A stretch of 64,000 nt of DNA from an uncultured Sulfitobacter sp. (GCA_947501805.1 CANMXJ010000002.1:186001-250000); one strand, 5' to 3'; positions 1-10,173 are shown, counted from the stretch's first letter. Notes: generated by a model from the letters alone, not told the origin. Made by a program: numbers and translations.

Positions 1-1365
1 CCCGGACTGTTTCATCGTTTTGTAGTGGGGCAGTTGCCTGCAGATGCGCGCATCATCGGCGCGGCGCGATCGGATTTCACGCAAGAGACCTTTCGTAACT
101 TGGTGCGCGAAAGCCTTGTCGAGTTTGCAAAGAAGGCTGCTGCCGACAAAAGCCAGCTAGAGCAGTTTCTGGATATGCTTGTTTATGTGCGCGTCGATGC
201 GACAGGCGCGCAGGGTTGGCCGGAACTAAAGACGGCAATGCGCGATGATGTTGTGCGTGCCTTTTATCTTTCTGTCTCGCCCTCTCTGTTCGGGGCCATT
301 GGTGCCAGCCTGCATCAACATGGCATTGCAACCCCGCAAAGCCGTATCGTGTTGGAAAAACCATTTGGTCATGATCTTGTGTCTGCAAAAGCGCTAAATG
401 CAGAGCTGCGGCAGAACTTCGACGAGAGCCAGATTTACCGCATCGACCATTATCTTGGTAAAGAAACGGTGCAGAACCTGATGGCCCTGCGTTTTGCAAA
501 CTCGCTTTGGGAGCCGCTGTGGAATGCGACTCACATTGATCATGTACAGATTACTGTCGCCGAGAGTCTGGGTGTCGAAGGGCGCGGCGAATATTATGAC
601 CGCTCGGGTGCGATGCGCGATATGGTTCAGAACCACCTGATGCAGTTGTTGTGTCTGACGGCGATGGAGCCGCCGTCGAAGTTTCATCCAAATGCAGTGC
701 GTGATGAGAAGGTCAAGGTGATCGAGGCGCTGGAGCCTGTCGATCCTTCCAATGTCGCACGGGGTCAGTACCGTGACCAGAACGGCGCAGGAAGTTATCG
801 TGACCATGCAGGCGACCCCGAAAGCCGCACTGAAAGCTTTGTCGCGATGAAGGTTAAGATTGGCAATTGGCGCTGGGCAGGCACGCCGTTCTACCTGCGC
901 ACCGGAAAGAAACTGCGCGGGCGCAGTTCCGAAATTGCTGTTGTGTTTCGTGATCCGCCCCATATGATTTTTCCCGCAATGGAAGGGCGCAAGGGCAATG
1001 CCCTGATCATCCATTTGCAACCCGATGAAGGCATCACCTTGCGCAATACCATCAAAGAACCCGGTCCCGGTGGCATGCGGTTGGCCGAGGTCACGTTGGA
1101 CATGACGTTTGCTGATGCATTGGGCCAGAACGCTGAACCGCAGGATGCCTACGAGCGGCTGATTATGGACGTGATCCGCGGTGACCAGACCTTGTTCATG
1201 CGCGGTGATGAGGTTGAGGCCGCATGGGCCTGGGCCGACCCGATCATTTCGGGCTGGGAAGACGCTGGGCAAACGCCCGCAGGCTATGACCCCGGCAGTT
1301 CCGGCCCAGAAGATGCACTGATGCTGATGCACCGTGATGGCCGCCGCTGGCGCGAGATCAATTGA
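1..1365 (+). CDS. zwf: Glucose-6-phosphate 1-dehydrogenase (5' end outside window)
   Basis: Oxidises glucose 6-phosphate to 6-phosphogluconolactone with NAD(P)+ in the cytoplasm, the entry step of the Entner-Doudoroff and pentose phosphate routes. The frame is open from base 1 (PGLFHRF), so the N-terminal dinucleotide-binding region lies upstream of the window; the first in-window start-like codon, GTG at 25, is internal. The family signature RIDHYLGKE is visible at about residue 147 of the fragment, followed by a normal C-terminal domain. It ends 11 bp before edd, and an AAAGGA ribosome site for edd overlaps its end, so the two are probably co-transcribed. No 6-phosphogluconolactonase gene lies between them. 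Identification is secure. Confidence 0.96.
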   Translation, partial: PGLFHRFVVGQLPADARIIGAARSDFTQETFRNLVRESLVEFAKKAAADKSQLEQFLDMLVYVRVDATGAQGWPELKTAMRDDVVRAFYLSVSPSLFGAIGASLHQHGIATPQSRIVLEKPFGHDLVSAKALNAELRQNFDESQIYRIDHYLGKETVQNLMALRFANSLWEPLWNATHIDHVQITVAESLGVEGRGEYYDRSGAMRDMVQNHLMQLLCLTAMEPPSKFHPNAVRDEKVKVIEALEPVDPSNVARGQYRDQNGAGSYRDHAGDPESRTESFVAMKVKIGNWRWAGTPFYLRTGKKLRGRSSEIAVVFRDPPHMIFPAMEGRKGNALIIHLQPDEGITLRNTIKEPGPGGMRLAEVTLDMTFADALGQNAEPQDAYERLIMDVIRGDQTLFMRGDEVEAAWAWADPIISGWEDAGQTPAGYDPGSSGPEDALMLMHRDGRRWREIN

Positions 1366-1376
1366 AAGGACGTCAA

Positions 1377-3185
1377 ATGACACTCCACCCCACCATAGAA
1401 CGCGTGACCGACCGTATTATCAAGCGCAGCGAGGGCACTCGCCGCCCCTATCTTGACCGGATGCATGCGGCGCGTATCAAAGGGCCGGCGCGGGCGCATC
1501 TGTCGTGCAGTGGTCAAGCGCACGCTTATGCTGCTTCGGGGAACGACAAGGACAAGCTGGCCACAGGTGCGGCGGGTAATCTTGGGATTGTCACGACCTA
1601 CAACGATATGCTGTCGGCGCATCAGCCGTTCGAGCGTTTTCCCGATCTGATCCGTGATGCTGCGCGCGCAGCGGGTGGGACCGCGCAAGTTGCTGGTGGC
1701 GTTCCGGCCATGTGTGACGGCGTCACGCAAGGCGAGGCGGGTATGGAACTGTCTTTGTTCTCGCGCGATGTGATCGCGCTGGCAGCCTCTGTCGCGCTTA
1801 GTCACAACACGTTTGACGCTGCCGTCTTTTTGGGAGTGTGTGACAAGATCGTGCCCGGTCTTGTAATTGCGGCGCAGGCTTTCGGGCATCTGCCTGCTGT
1901 TTTCCTGCCTGCTGGACCGATGGAAAGCGGGCTTTCCAACGATGAAAAAGCCAAGGTGCGTCAACAGTTCGCCGCAGGCGAAGTTGGTCGTGATGCCCTT
2001 ATGAAGGCGGAAATGGCAGCCTATCACGGTCCGGGCACTTGCACATTTTATGGCACGGCGAATACCAACCAAATGCTCATGGAGTTTATGGGGCTGCATT
2101 TGCCGGGCGCGAGTTTCGTGCCGCCGAACGGCGCGATGCGCGATGCACTTACGCAGGAAGGGGCGAAACGTGCCCTGTCTCTCAGCGCGCTGGGCAACAG
2201 CTACACTCCTGTAAGTGCGATTTTGGACGAGCGTGCTTTTGTAAACGGGATTGTCGGGCTTAATGCCACTGGGGGCTCGACCAACCTATTGATCCACCTT
2301 GTTGCCATGGCGCGGGCGGGGGGTATCATTCTCGACTGGCAGGATTTTTCGGAGATTTCCGATGTCACACCGCTACTGGCGCGGGTTTATCCCAACGGTC
2401 TTGCGGACGTAAACCACTTTCACGCAGCTGGCGGACTTGGCTATATGATCGGAGAGCTTCTTGGGGCGGACTTGTTGCATCCGGACACGATGACGGTTGC
2501 GGGCCAAGGGCTTGAGCACTACACAACCGAGCCGAAATTGAAAGACGCAGGACTTATTTGGGAACAGGGTGCAGGCACCAGTCTCAACGAAAAAATCCTG
2601 CGTCCCGCGCGTGATCCGTTCCAGAGTACTGGCGGGCTAAAGCGTATGACCGGATCGATCGGGACTGCGGTGATGAAAGTCTCTGCAGTCGCACCCGAGC
2701 ATCATGTGATTGAAGCACCGGCGCGCGTTTTTGCCGATCAGGACGCGGTCAAAGCCGCTTTCAAGGCTGGAGATCTGACAGGCGATGTTGTGGTTGTTGT
2801 CCGGTTTCAGGGGCCCAAGGCCAATGGGATGCCAGAATTGCACAGCCTCACGCCGCTGTTGTCGATTCTGCAAGGTAGGGGGCACAAGGTTGCTCTTGTC
2901 ACGGACGGGCGGATGTCCGGCGCATCGGGCAAGGTGCCTGCCGCGATCCATGTCTCGCCCGAGGCTGTCGATGGTGGTCCGATTGCCCGTGTGCGTGACG
3001 GCGATTTGGTATGCGTTGATGCCGTTGCCGGAACGCTTGATGTTCAAGTGGACGATTTTGATACACGCGAAACTGCAACAGCGGACCTGTCGGGCGCGCA
3101 TGTCGGCACGGGGCGCGAATTGTTCGCGGCATTTCGCAACACCGTTGGATCAGCCGCAAGCGGCGCAACAATATTCGGAGACTAA
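1377..3185 (+). CDS. edd: Phosphogluconate dehydratase
   Basis: Dehydrates 6-phosphogluconate to 2-keto-3-deoxy-6-phosphogluconate, the committed Entner-Doudoroff step. The 602-residue product matches the usual length of the IlvD/Edd family of iron-sulfur dehydratases and shows family features such as MCDGVTQGE near residue 113 and [10 protein letters not shown] near residue 510. A TTG at 1362 is in frame, but the ATG at 1377 is preferred because AAAGGA at 1365-1370 sits 6 bp upstream of it. The gene lies between zwf and eda with very short gaps, so a zwf-edd-eda operon is very likely. Nothing unusual was seen in the coding sequence. Confidence 0.96.
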   Translation: MTLHPTIERVTDRIIKRSEGTRRPYLDRMHAARIKGPARAHLSCSGQAHAYAASGNDKDKLATGAAGNLGIVTTYNDMLSAHQPFERFPDLIRDAARAAGGTAQVAGGVPAMCDGVTQGEAGMELSLFSRDVIALAASVALSHNTFDAAVFLGVCDKIVPGLVIAAQAFGHLPAVFLPAGPMESGLSNDEKAKVRQQFAAGEVGRDALMKAEMAAYHGPGTCTFYGTANTNQMLMEFMGLHLPGASFVPPNGAMRDALTQEGAKRALSLSALGNSYTPVSAILDERAFVNGIVGLNATGGSTNLLIHLVAMARAGGIILDWQDFSEISDVTPLLARVYPNGLADVNHFHAAGGLGYMIGELLGADLLHPDTMTVAGQGLEHYTTEPKLKDAGLIWEQGAGTSLNEKILRPARDPFQSTGGLKRMTGSIGTAVMKVSAVAPEHHVIEAPARVFADQDAVKAAFKAGDLTGDVVVVVRFQGPKANGMPELHSLTPLLSILQGRGHKVALVTDGRMSGASGKVPAAIHVSPEAVDGGPIARVRDGDLVCVDAVAGTLDVQVDDFDTRETATADLSGAHVGTGRELFAAFRNTVGSAASGATIFGD

Positions 3186-3188
3186 TCC

Positions 3189-3842
3189 ATGACCCTTTCC
3201 GCCAAAGCCGCCAGTAAACGCACGCGCGACATCTGTGCGCTTGCCCCTATCGTTCCTGTGCTTGTTATCGAGGATGCGGGCAACGCGCGCAGTCTGGCTG
3301 AAGCACTTGTTGCGGGCGGCTTGCCTGCGCTCGAAGTCACGTTGCGAACCCCCGCTGCACTTGAGGCCATTCGGGTGATGTCAGAAGTGGCTGGCGGCCA
3401 TGTGGGCGCAGGCACCCTGATCACGCCCGAAGATGTGCGCGTGGCAAAGGCGGCAGGCGCTACATTTGGCGTTTCGCCGGGCGCGACAGACGCGCTGATC
3501 GCGGCCTGTGAAGAGGAGGAACTGCCGCTTTTGCCAGGTGCGGCCACGGCTAGCGAAGCGATGCGGCTGTTGGAGCGTGGCTATGACATGCTCAAGTTCT
3601 TTCCTGCTGAAGCCTCGGGTGGTGCGCCAGCGCTAAAGGCCATTGGCGCACCGCTTCCGCAGATCACGTTTTGTCCGACCGGTGGTGTGAGCCCTGCGAA
3701 TGTGCGCGCCTATCTCGATCTGCCCAACGTATTGTGCGCGGGGGGAAGCTGGGTTGCGCCCCAGGACAAGATCGCCAGTGGTGACTGGACTGGAATCGAG
3801 GGGCTGGCGCGCGAGGCGGCGCAGCTCGCAAGACATCGGTAA
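3189..3842 (+). CDS. eda: KDPG/KHG aldolase
   Basis: Cleaves 2-keto-3-deoxy-6-phosphogluconate to pyruvate and glyceraldehyde 3-phosphate, completing the Entner-Doudoroff pathway. The 217-residue protein has the family EVTLRT segment with the catalytic glutamate near residue 48 and LKFFPAE near residue 136, which contains the Schiff-base lysine, followed by the phosphate-binding TGGV. It starts 3 bp after the edd stop. The intergenic stretch after it (3843-4073) carries the promoter of the LacI-family gene. No clear terminator was seen behind eda, only a weak 5-bp hairpin around 3906-3919. Confidence 0.95.
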   Translation: MTLSAKAASKRTRDICALAPIVPVLVIEDAGNARSLAEALVAGGLPALEVTLRTPAALEAIRVMSEVAGGHVGAGTLITPEDVRVAKAAGATFGVSPGATDALIAACEEEELPLLPGAATASEAMRLLERGYDMLKFFPAEASGGAPALKAIGAPLPQITFCPTGGVSPANVRAYLDLPNVLCAGGSWVAPQDKIASGDWTGIEGLAREAAQLARHR

Positions 3843-4002
3843 CATCAATCTGCGCGTGTCTGATTGCTGTCTTGACGAGGGGGTTTTTCGGGAAAATTGG
3901 TGATCGTCCGTCTGGACGGTAGGGTAATAACACTATTGCGCCTTTATTTTACTGCTTTTCGATATGGTTGCGATGTTTTTGTGATGCAGTGAAACTCTAT
4001 CA

Positions 4003-4052
4003 TTGCACCTTGTTGGATATTACCTTTATGTTTCATAAAGTTTACGCGCGTA
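4003..4052 (+). promoter_or_regulatory. Putative promoter and operator of the LacI-family gene
   Basis: TTGCAC at 4003-4008 and TATGTT at 4027-4032 form a plausible sigma-70 type promoter with 18-bp spacing. A perfect 10-bp palindrome, TACGCGCGTA, covers 4043-4052, just past the expected transcription start and 21 bp before the regulator ATG. The same ACGCGCGT core recurs before the binding-protein gene at 5141-5148, so autoregulation by the LacI-family protein is the simplest reading. This is pattern-based inference. Confidence 0.5.
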
Positions 4053-4073
4053 GTGATTTGTAAAGGTCTGGGG

Positions 4074-5105
4074 ATGAATCAACGAAAAATCCGCAATATG
4101 GAAGAGTTTGCGGCGGTCAGTGGCATATCGCGGCCAACACTTTCCAAATATTTCAATGACCCGGAGAGCGTGCGTCAGTCCACAAGGGAGCGTATTGAGA
4201 AGGCGCTGACGCTGTACGACTATCGGCCCAATGTTTTTGCGGTGAACCAGAACCGGCGCAGGACCAAAAACATCGGTGTTGTGGTTCCCAATCTTGCGGA
4301 CCCGTTCTTTTCTGAAATCGGCCGTGAAGTTGAACTTGCCTGTCTGGCAGCGGGCTATAGCCCGATCTTGCTCAGCTCGCATGGGAAACCCGAGCAGGAG
4401 CGCGACAACCTTGAGGCACTGCGTGCGCTCAAGCCCGCAGGGGTGTTGCTTGCCCCTTTTGGCCGCGCTTCCGACAAGGCGGATATCGAAGATTTTGGTA
4501 AAAGCGTGCCAGTGGTGCTGTTTGATGCCAATATTGAAGGTGTCTGTGAGGCTTTTGTCGGCACAGATAATTTTCAAAGTGTTGACTTGATTGTGGAATA
4601 TCTATGCCGGAGCGGCGAGCCTCCGTGTTTTTTCGAGATGAAATCGCCAAGCAATCCAAACGCGAACAAGCGACGTCAGGCCTATTTGGAAAGTATGCAG
4701 CGGCACGGTCATGCACCGCATATCTATCAGGCTGAAGGGGAAGGCTGGAAATTTGAGGAGATCGGCAGCACCGAGGGAGGGCGGCTGATGTCTGCGGGTG
4801 CTTTCGTGACCAATACGGTATTGTGTTCGAATGACCGATTGGCCATCGGGATGTTGTCGGCGGCCTACGGGCTTGGGATACGGGTCGGGCATGGCGAGGG
4901 CAGCGCGTTGCGCATTGCTGGCCATGATGACCATCCGTTTTCCCGTTATACCTGCCCGCCGTTGACGACAATCGCGCAGGATTACGCGGCAATTGCGAAT
5001 CGTGCTGCGAGCACATTGTTCCGGATTCTGGATACGGAAACCCGCCTGTCAGAGCGGGAAGAAACCCTTTTTGACGGCAAGCTGGTGATGCGTGGTTCAG
5101 CTTAA
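4074..5105 (+). CDS. LacI-family transcriptional regulator of the polyol operon
   Basis: A 343-residue regulator with an N-terminal LacI-type helix-turn-helix (EEFAAVSGISRPTLSKYFND, about residues 9-28) and a periplasmic-binding-protein-like effector domain starting at NIGVVVPNLADPFF. Start chosen at ATG 4074; a GTG at 4053 is in frame but would lie past the probable promoter and overlap the palindromic operator region. It directly precedes the polyol ABC transporter on the same strand, so a polyol-responsive repressor is the likely role; the effector cannot be read from sequence. The recognition segment SRPTLSKYFN differs from the common ATVSRVLN form, which fits the GC-rich ACGCGCGT sites nearby. 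Confidence 0.88.
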   Translation: MNQRKIRNMEEFAAVSGISRPTLSKYFNDPESVRQSTRERIEKALTLYDYRPNVFAVNQNRRRTKNIGVVVPNLADPFFSEIGREVELACLAAGYSPILLSSHGKPEQERDNLEALRALKPAGVLLAPFGRASDKADIEDFGKSVPVVLFDANIEGVCEAFVGTDNFQSVDLIVEYLCRSGEPPCFFEMKSPSNPNANKRRQAYLESMQRHGHAPHIYQAEGEGWKFEEIGSTEGGRLMSAGAFVTNTVLCSNDRLAIGMLSAAYGLGIRVGHGEGSALRIAGHDDHPFSRYTCPPLTTIAQDYAAIANRAASTLFRILDTETRLSEREETLFDGKLVMRGSA

Positions 5106-5137
5106 TATGTTGAATTAAAAATCTATTCTCAAAATAC

Positions 5138-5188
5138 TTAACGCGCGTAAAAATAAAGTTGACTGCGCGTTAGGTTGATCGCTAAGGT
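5138..5188 (+). promoter_or_regulatory. Putative promoter and paired operators of the polyol transport operon
   Basis: The palindromic core ACGCGCGT at 5141-5148 sits within TTAACGCGCGTAAA. A second related site reads TGCGCGTTA (5164-5172), matching TAACGCGC on the other strand. TTGACT at 5159-5164 can serve as a -35 element, with a weak TAAGGT at 5183-5188 as -10. The two sites flank the -35 box, and the core is shared with 4043-4052, which supports LacI-type repression of the downstream operon. A GGGAGG ribosome site lies before the ATG at 5221. Confidence 0.5.
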
Positions 5189-5220
5189 GTCTTCATCATC
5201 TTGAGAGGGAGGAACCTTGG

Positions 5221-6525
5221 ATGTTCTTTAAGAATTCACTTTACGCAGCGACCGCTATGTCGCTTATCACAGCAGGTGGCGCTGTCGCGGAGACGATCAC
5301 GATCGCAACAGTCAACAATGGCGACATGATCCGCATGCAGGGCTACACCGATGATTTCACGGCCAAGACAGGCCATGATGTCGAGTGGGTCACATTGGAA
5401 GAAAACGTTCTGCGCCAGCGTGTCACAACCGACATTTCCACCAAAGGTGGCGCATTCGATATCATGACAATCGGCATGTACGAGACACCGATCTGGGGTG
5501 CAAACGGCTGGCTTGTTCCGCTGAACGATCTGAGCGCGGAATACGACGCGGCTGACATTCTGCCCGCCATGGCAGGTGGCCTGAGCCATGAGGGAACGCT
5601 TTATGCCGCGCCATTCTATGGCGAAAGCTCAATGATCATGTATCGCAAAGACCTGATGGAAAAAGCAGGGCTGGAAATGCCCAAGGCTCCGACATGGGAG
5701 TTCATTGGTGAAGCGGCTGCGGCCATGACCGACCGCGACAACGACATCAACGGTATCTGTCTGCGTGGCAAGGCTGGTTGGGGCGAAGGCGGTGCCTTCA
5801 TCACGGCGATGTCAAACTCCTTTGGTGCCCGTTGGTTCGACATGGACTGGAATGCCCAGTTTGACACAGAGGCATGGGCCAACACGCTGAACTTCTACAA
5901 GAACATGATGGACGCATCTGGTCCTGCGGGCTACGCGACAAACGGTTTCAACGAAAACCTGTCGCTGTTCCAGCAAGGTAAGTGCGGCATGTGGATTGAC
6001 GCAACTGTTGCGGCGTCTTTTGTGACAAATCCGGACGACTCGACCGTTGCTGACAAGGTTGGCTTTGCCCTTGCGCCTGATACGGGTCTTGGCAAACGCT
6101 CCAACTGGCTCTGGGCATGGGCGCTTGCGATCCCGGCTGGCACACAGAATGAATCGGCTGCAAAAGAGTTCATCGAATGGGCCACGTCAAAAGACTATAT
6201 CGAGCTGGTAGCGGCCAAAGAAGGTTGGGCAAATGTTCCTCCGGGTGCGCGCAAGTCGCTTTATGAGAACCCCGAGTATCAGAAAGTGCCATTTGCAGAG
6301 ATGACACTGGAATCAATCCTCTCGGCTGATCCTCAGAACTCCACTGTGGAGCCTTCGCCCTACGTTGGTATCCAGTTTGCAGCGATCCCGGAATTTGCGG
6401 GTATTGCAACCGAAGTAAGCCAGGAGTTCTCGGCGGCTTATGCAGGTCAGCAGACCGTTGAGGAGGCTCTTGCCAAGGCGCAGGATATCACCAACGAAGC
6501 AATGGAAGCCGCAGGCTACCGCTAA
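5221..6525 (+). CDS. smoE: Polyol/sugar ABC transporter substrate-binding protein (SmoE-like)
   Basis: A 434-residue periplasmic binding protein of the extracellular solute-binding family 1. The N-terminus is a signal peptide with a likely cut after AGGAVA (about residue 23), and the mature part begins ETITIATVNN. Context gives the specificity: it is followed by two permeases, an ATPase, a sorbitol-type dehydrogenase and mannitol dehydrogenase, the arrangement known for the Rhodobacter sphaeroides Smo/Mtl polyol system. The ligand is therefore probably sorbitol and/or mannitol. A hairpin directly behind the gene (6540-6563) may stabilise its mRNA so that the binding protein is made in excess over the membrane parts. 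Confidence 0.88.
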   Translation: MFFKNSLYAATAMSLITAGGAVAETITIATVNNGDMIRMQGYTDDFTAKTGHDVEWVTLEENVLRQRVTTDISTKGGAFDIMTIGMYETPIWGANGWLVPLNDLSAEYDAADILPAMAGGLSHEGTLYAAPFYGESSMIMYRKDLMEKAGLEMPKAPTWEFIGEAAAAMTDRDNDINGICLRGKAGWGEGGAFITAMSNSFGARWFDMDWNAQFDTEAWANTLNFYKNMMDASGPAGYATNGFNENLSLFQQGKCGMWIDATVAASFVTNPDDSTVADKVGFALAPDTGLGKRSNWLWAWALAIPAGTQNESAAKEFIEWATSKDYIELVAAKEGWANVPPGARKSLYENPEYQKVPFAEMTLESILSADPQNSTVEPSPYVGIQFAAIPEFAGIATEVSQEFSAAYAGQQTVEEALAKAQDITNEAMEAAGYR

Positions 6526-6539
6526 GCTTTGAAGACCAA

Positions 6540-6563
6540 GAGGGCGGCGGTCGCGCCGTCCTC
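6540..6563 (+). promoter_or_regulatory. Intercistronic hairpin after the binding-protein gene
   Basis: GAGGGCGGCG (6540-6549) and CGCCGTCCTC (6554-6563) form a 10-bp stem with one G-U pair around a 4-nt loop, 14 bp after the stop codon. No T-run follows, so it is not a classic terminator. Such hairpins after binding-protein genes often protect the upstream mRNA or attenuate transcription; that role is inferred here. Confidence 0.55.
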
Positions 6564-6635
6564 ACCCGATGACCACCTTAATATGTTATCTTTCATCTGA
6601 AGCGGCCAAGCCCGTCAACAGAGGAGGTGTGCCCG

Positions 6636-7502
6636 ATGGCAACCCAGCATTCCCGATCAGCAGCGCGTCTTATGATGGCACCGGCGGTGGTTCTACTCTT
6701 GGGGTGGATGCTTGTCCCCCTGACAATGACACTCTACTTCTCGTTCAGAAAATATTTGCCCTTGCGAGGCGGCGACCTTGGATGGGTCGGGTTCGACAAC
6801 TACGTCCGCTTTGTGTCCTCCAGCTCGTTCTGGCCGTCGGTTATGACCACGCTGATCATCGTTGGTGGCGTTCTTGCGATCACCGTGATCCTCGGAATTG
6901 GCCTTGCGGTCCTCTTGAATCAGCCGATGTGGGGTCAGGGCATGGTCCGCATCCTTGTTATCGCGCCTTTCTTCGTCATGCCGACTGTCTCGGCACTTGT
7001 GTGGAAGAACATGTTCATGGATCCCAATTACGGGTTGCTTGCGCATCTCTGGGAATTATTTGGTGCAACGCCGGTCGAATGGCTGAGCCAGGCCTCGCTG
7101 ACCTCGATTGTAATGATTGTGTCGTGGCAGTGGTTGCCGTTTGCGACGCTTATTCTTCTGACGGCGATCCAGTCACTGGATAGTGAACAGCTTGAAGCTG
7201 CCGAAATGGATGGCGCACCGGCCAGCAAGCGTTTCGCCTTTATCACATTGCCGCATCTGGGCCGCGCGATCACGGTTGTGATTCTGATACAGACGATTTT
7301 CCTGCTGTCTATTTTCGCGGAGATATTTGTCACCACTGGCGGTGCATTCGGCACCAAGACGCTGACCTATTTGATTTTCCAGCGCGTACTGGAAAGCCAG
7401 AACGTAGGTCTCGGCTCGGCCGGCGGCGTCTATGCAATCATTCTCGCCAATATCGTTGCCATCTTCCTGATGCGCATCGTTGGCAAGAACCTGGACGCTT
7501 AA
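6636..7502 (+). CDS. smoF: Polyol ABC transporter permease (SmoF-like)
   Basis: A 288-residue inner-membrane permease of the MalF-type binding-protein-dependent family, with about six hydrophobic segments and the conserved EAAEMDGAPASKRF loop (EAA motif, about residue 188) that contacts the ATPase. The ATG at 6636 follows GAGGAGG (6621-6627) by 8 bp; a GTG at 6627 overlaps that ribosome site and is rejected as the start. The gene sits between the binding protein and the second permease, which starts 10 bp downstream. Specificity for polyols is inferred from the operon. Confidence 0.88.
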   Translation: MATQHSRSAARLMMAPAVVLLLGWMLVPLTMTLYFSFRKYLPLRGGDLGWVGFDNYVRFVSSSSFWPSVMTTLIIVGGVLAITVILGIGLAVLLNQPMWGQGMVRILVIAPFFVMPTVSALVWKNMFMDPNYGLLAHLWELFGATPVEWLSQASLTSIVMIVSWQWLPFATLILLTAIQSLDSEQLEAAEMDGAPASKRFAFITLPHLGRAITVVILIQTIFLLSIFAEIFVTTGGAFGTKTLTYLIFQRVLESQNVGLGSAGGVYAIILANIVAIFLMRIVGKNLDA

Positions 7503-7512
7503 GGAGGATATC

Positions 7513-8343
7513 ATGGCACGCAACGTCACACAGCAACGCAAGATCATCAACACTGCTGCCGCTTGGGCCGTGGGTCTGTTGATCTTCTTTCCGATCCTCT
7601 GGACGATCCTCACCAGCTTCAAGACAGAAGCGCAGGCAATTGCCGATCCGCCCATTTTCCTTGGTTTTGACTGGACTTTGGAAAACTACCAAGCGGTTCT
7701 TGAGCGTTCGAACTACAGCCGCTTCCTTTGGAACTCGATCATTATTGCGGGCGGCTCGACCATCCTTGGTATTATCATCGCCGTGCCCGCGGCCTGGTCA
7801 ATGGCCTTTGTTCCGTCCAAACGGACCAAAGATATCCTGCTCTGGATGCTGTCCACCAAGATGCTGCCTGCGGTTGGCGTTCTTTACCCGATCTATCTGT
7901 TGTTTATCAGCCTCGGCATTCTGGACAGCAAAATCGGCCTTGTAATCGTGTTGATGCTGATCAACCTGCCGATCATCGTCTGGATGCTCTATACCTACTT
8001 CAAGGAAATTCCGGGCGAAATCCTTGAGGCGGCACGGATGGACGGAGCATCGCTGAAGGACGAAGTCCTTTATGTTTTGACGCCCATGGCAATTCCGGGA
8101 ATCGCGTCAACGATGCTGCTCAATGTCATTCTGGCATGGAACGAGGCCTTCTGGACGCTCAACCTGACTGCTGCAAAAGCGGCACCGCTCACGGCCTTCA
8201 TCGCAAGCTATTCCAGCCCTGAAGGGCTCTTTTATGCCAAGCTTAGCGCGGCCTCGACCATGGCGATTGCGCCGATCCTCATTCTTGGCTGGTTCAGCCA
8301 GAAACAACTTGTCAGCGGCCTGACCTTTGGCGCTGTGAAATAA
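7513..8343 (+). CDS. smoG: Polyol ABC transporter permease (SmoG-like)
   Basis: A 276-residue MalG-type permease with an N-terminal membrane segment (WAVGLLIFFPILWTI) and the EAA loop EAARMDGASLKDE near residue 175. The ATG at 7513 follows AAGGAGG at 7501-7507. A TTG at 7480 is in frame but lies inside smoF and has no ribosome site. It forms the heterodimeric channel with the preceding permease. Both permeases are of normal length with no frame damage. Confidence 0.88.
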   Translation: MARNVTQQRKIINTAAAWAVGLLIFFPILWTILTSFKTEAQAIADPPIFLGFDWTLENYQAVLERSNYSRFLWNSIIIAGGSTILGIIIAVPAAWSMAFVPSKRTKDILLWMLSTKMLPAVGVLYPIYLLFISLGILDSKIGLVIVLMLINLPIIVWMLYTYFKEIPGEILEAARMDGASLKDEVLYVLTPMAIPGIASTMLLNVILAWNEAFWTLNLTAAKAAPLTAFIASYSSPEGLFYAKLSAASTMAIAPILILGWFSQKQLVSGLTFGAVK

Positions 8344-8392
8344 GGTGCCCTCTAGCAGCAGAGCGGTGGGCAATCAGTAAAGGACTAGACCT

Positions 8393-9397
8393 ATGGGACA
8401 AATCAGACTCAATAAGGTGTCAAAGCGGTTTGGTGAAGTGGAGGTTATCCCACCACTTGATCTGACAATCGAAGACGGCGAATTCACGGTTTTTGTCGGC
8501 CCTTCCGGCTGCGGCAAGTCGACCCTTCTGCGCCTGATTGCGGGGCTTGAAGACATCACTTCCGGCCACATCGAGATTGATGGCGCGGATGCGACCAACG
8601 TTCCACCCGCCAAGCGCGGTCTGGCGATGGTTTTCCAATCCTACGCGCTTTATCCACACATGTCGGTGCGCAAAAATATCGCCTTTCCGATGCGGATGGC
8701 GGGTGTGCCTGCTGACGAGCAAGCGCGCCGGATCGAGGCAGCAGCTAAGGCGCTTAACCTTACGGACTATCTGGATCGTCGGCCCGGCCAGCTTTCGGGT
8801 GGCCAGCGGCAGCGTGTAGCTATTGGCCGTGCAATTGTGCGGGAGCCTTCGGCGTTTCTATTTGATGAGCCACTCTCGAACCTCGACGCCGCATTGCGGG
8901 TGGGGATGCGGATGGAGATTTCCGAGTTACACAAGAAGCTTGCGACCACGATGATTTACGTGACGCATGATCAGGTCGAAGCAATGACAATGGCGGACAG
9001 GATTGTCGTGTTGCGTGCGGGATTCATTGAGCAGGTCGGCTCTCCATTGGAATTGTATCACAAGCCATGTAACGAGTTTGTCGCGGGTTTTATCGGCTCA
9101 CCCAAAATGAACCTCATCAAGGGGGCCGAGGCCGCCAAACATGGTGTGGCCACAATCGGTATCCGGCCAGAACATCTGGATGTCTCTTCGAGTGAAGGTG
9201 CCTGGAAGGCGACTGTTGGTATTGCAGAGCATTTGGGATCGGACACTTTCCTGCATATCCATGGCGTTGAGGGCTGTGATCCGATGACCGCGCGGGTCGA
9301 CGGTGAACTGCCCGTCAAACACGGTGACACGATCTATCTCACTCCACAGCTCGACAAGCTGCACAAGTTTGACGCTCAGGGTCTGCGGGTAGACTGA
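8393..9397 (+). CDS. smoK: Polyol ABC transporter ATP-binding protein (SmoK-like)
   Basis: A 334-residue ABC ATPase of the MalK/UgpC type. It shows Walker [10 protein letters not shown] near residue 38, the signature [14 protein letters not shown] near residue 133, Walker [12 protein letters not shown], and the H-loop YVTHDQ. A C-terminal TOBE-type regulatory domain follows, with GIRPEH at about residue 258. AAAGGA at 8379-8384 precedes the ATG. The stop overlaps the start of the next gene (TGATG at 9395-9399), indicating translational coupling to the dehydrogenase gene. Confidence 0.9.
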   Translation: MGQIRLNKVSKRFGEVEVIPPLDLTIEDGEFTVFVGPSGCGKSTLLRLIAGLEDITSGHIEIDGADATNVPPAKRGLAMVFQSYALYPHMSVRKNIAFPMRMAGVPADEQARRIEAAAKALNLTDYLDRRPGQLSGGQRQRVAIGRAIVREPSAFLFDEPLSNLDAALRVGMRMEISELHKKLATTMIYVTHDQVEAMTMADRIVVLRAGFIEQVGSPLELYHKPCNEFVAGFIGSPKMNLIKGAEAAKHGVATIGIRPEHLDVSSSEGAWKATVGIAEHLGSDTFLHIHGVEGCDPMTARVDGELPVKHGDTIYLTPQLDKLHKFDAQGLRVD

Positions 9398-10173
9398 TGC
9401 GACTGGCGGGGAAAACAGCCCTGATCACAGGGGCCGCGCGGGGGATCGGGCGGGCGTTTGCAGAGGCTTTTATTGCGGAGGGCGCGCGCGTGATTGTTGC
9501 CGATATCAACGCGGCACGCGCTTCTGAAACAGCATCGGCGCTGGGCCACGACAAGGCGCTGGCCGTGGCGATGGACGTGACAGACCGCAGCAGCATTGAC
9601 GCTGCCCTTGGCGTCGTCGAAAGCTACGGTTTTGCCCCCATCGATATCCTGATCAACAACGCGGCTCTTTTCACCGCCGCTCCTATCGTCGAGATAGAAG
9701 AAGCGGATTACACCCGAACGTTTGATGTCAACGTCAAGGGGACGCTCTTCACCCTACAGGCCGTGGCGCGCCAGATGATCGCGACAGGCACCAAGGGCAA
9801 AATCATCAACATGGCCAGCCAGGCCGGGCGGCGTGGCGAGCCGCTTGTCGCGGTTTACTGCGCGACAAAGGCCGCGGTGATCAGCCTCACCCAGTCTGCA
9901 GGGCTTGACCTGATCAAGCACGGGATCAACGTCAACGCGATCTCTCCCGGGGTTGTCGATGGCGAACATTGGGACGGTGTTGATGCCTTCTTTGCAAAAT
10001 ACGAGGGCAAGTCCCCCGGCCAGAAAAAAGCCGAAGTGGGAGCGGCTGTTCCTTTCGGGAGGATGGGAACAGCCGACGATCTAACAGGCATGGCGGTATT
10101 CCTTGCGAGCAGCGAAAGCGATTATGTCGTCGCGCAAACCTACAATGTGGATGGTGGCCAATGGATGAGTTGA
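9397..10173 (+). CDS. smoS: Sorbitol dehydrogenase-like SDR (SmoS-like)
   Basis: A 258-residue short-chain dehydrogenase with the Rossmann motif TGAARGIG (residues 11-18), the NNAA segment, catalytic Ser/Tyr/Lys (SQAG then YCATK) and a C-terminal WMS. By operon position and family it most likely oxidises D-sorbitol (and perhaps galactitol) to the ketose with NAD+ in the cytoplasm. Overlap with both neighbours (1 bp with the ATPase gene, 13 bp with the mannitol dehydrogenase gene) shows tight coupling. Substrate assignment is inference; the fold assignment is secure. Confidence 0.85.
   Translation: MRLAGKTALITGAARGIGRAFAEAFIAEGARVIVADINAARASETASALGHDKALAVAMDVTDRSSIDAALGVVESYGFAPIDILINNAALFTAAPIVEIEEADYTRTFDVNVKGTLFTLQAVARQMIATGTKGKIINMASQAGRRGEPLVAVYCATKAAVISLTQSAGLDLIKHGINVNAISPGVVDGEHWDGVDAFFAKYEGKSPGQKKAEVGAAVPFGRMGTADDLTGMAVFLASSESDYVVAQTYNVDGGQWMS

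Noticed and set aside
3900..3925. Terminator after eda
   Set aside because: CGTCC-GTCT-GGACG gives only a 5-bp stem without a T-run.
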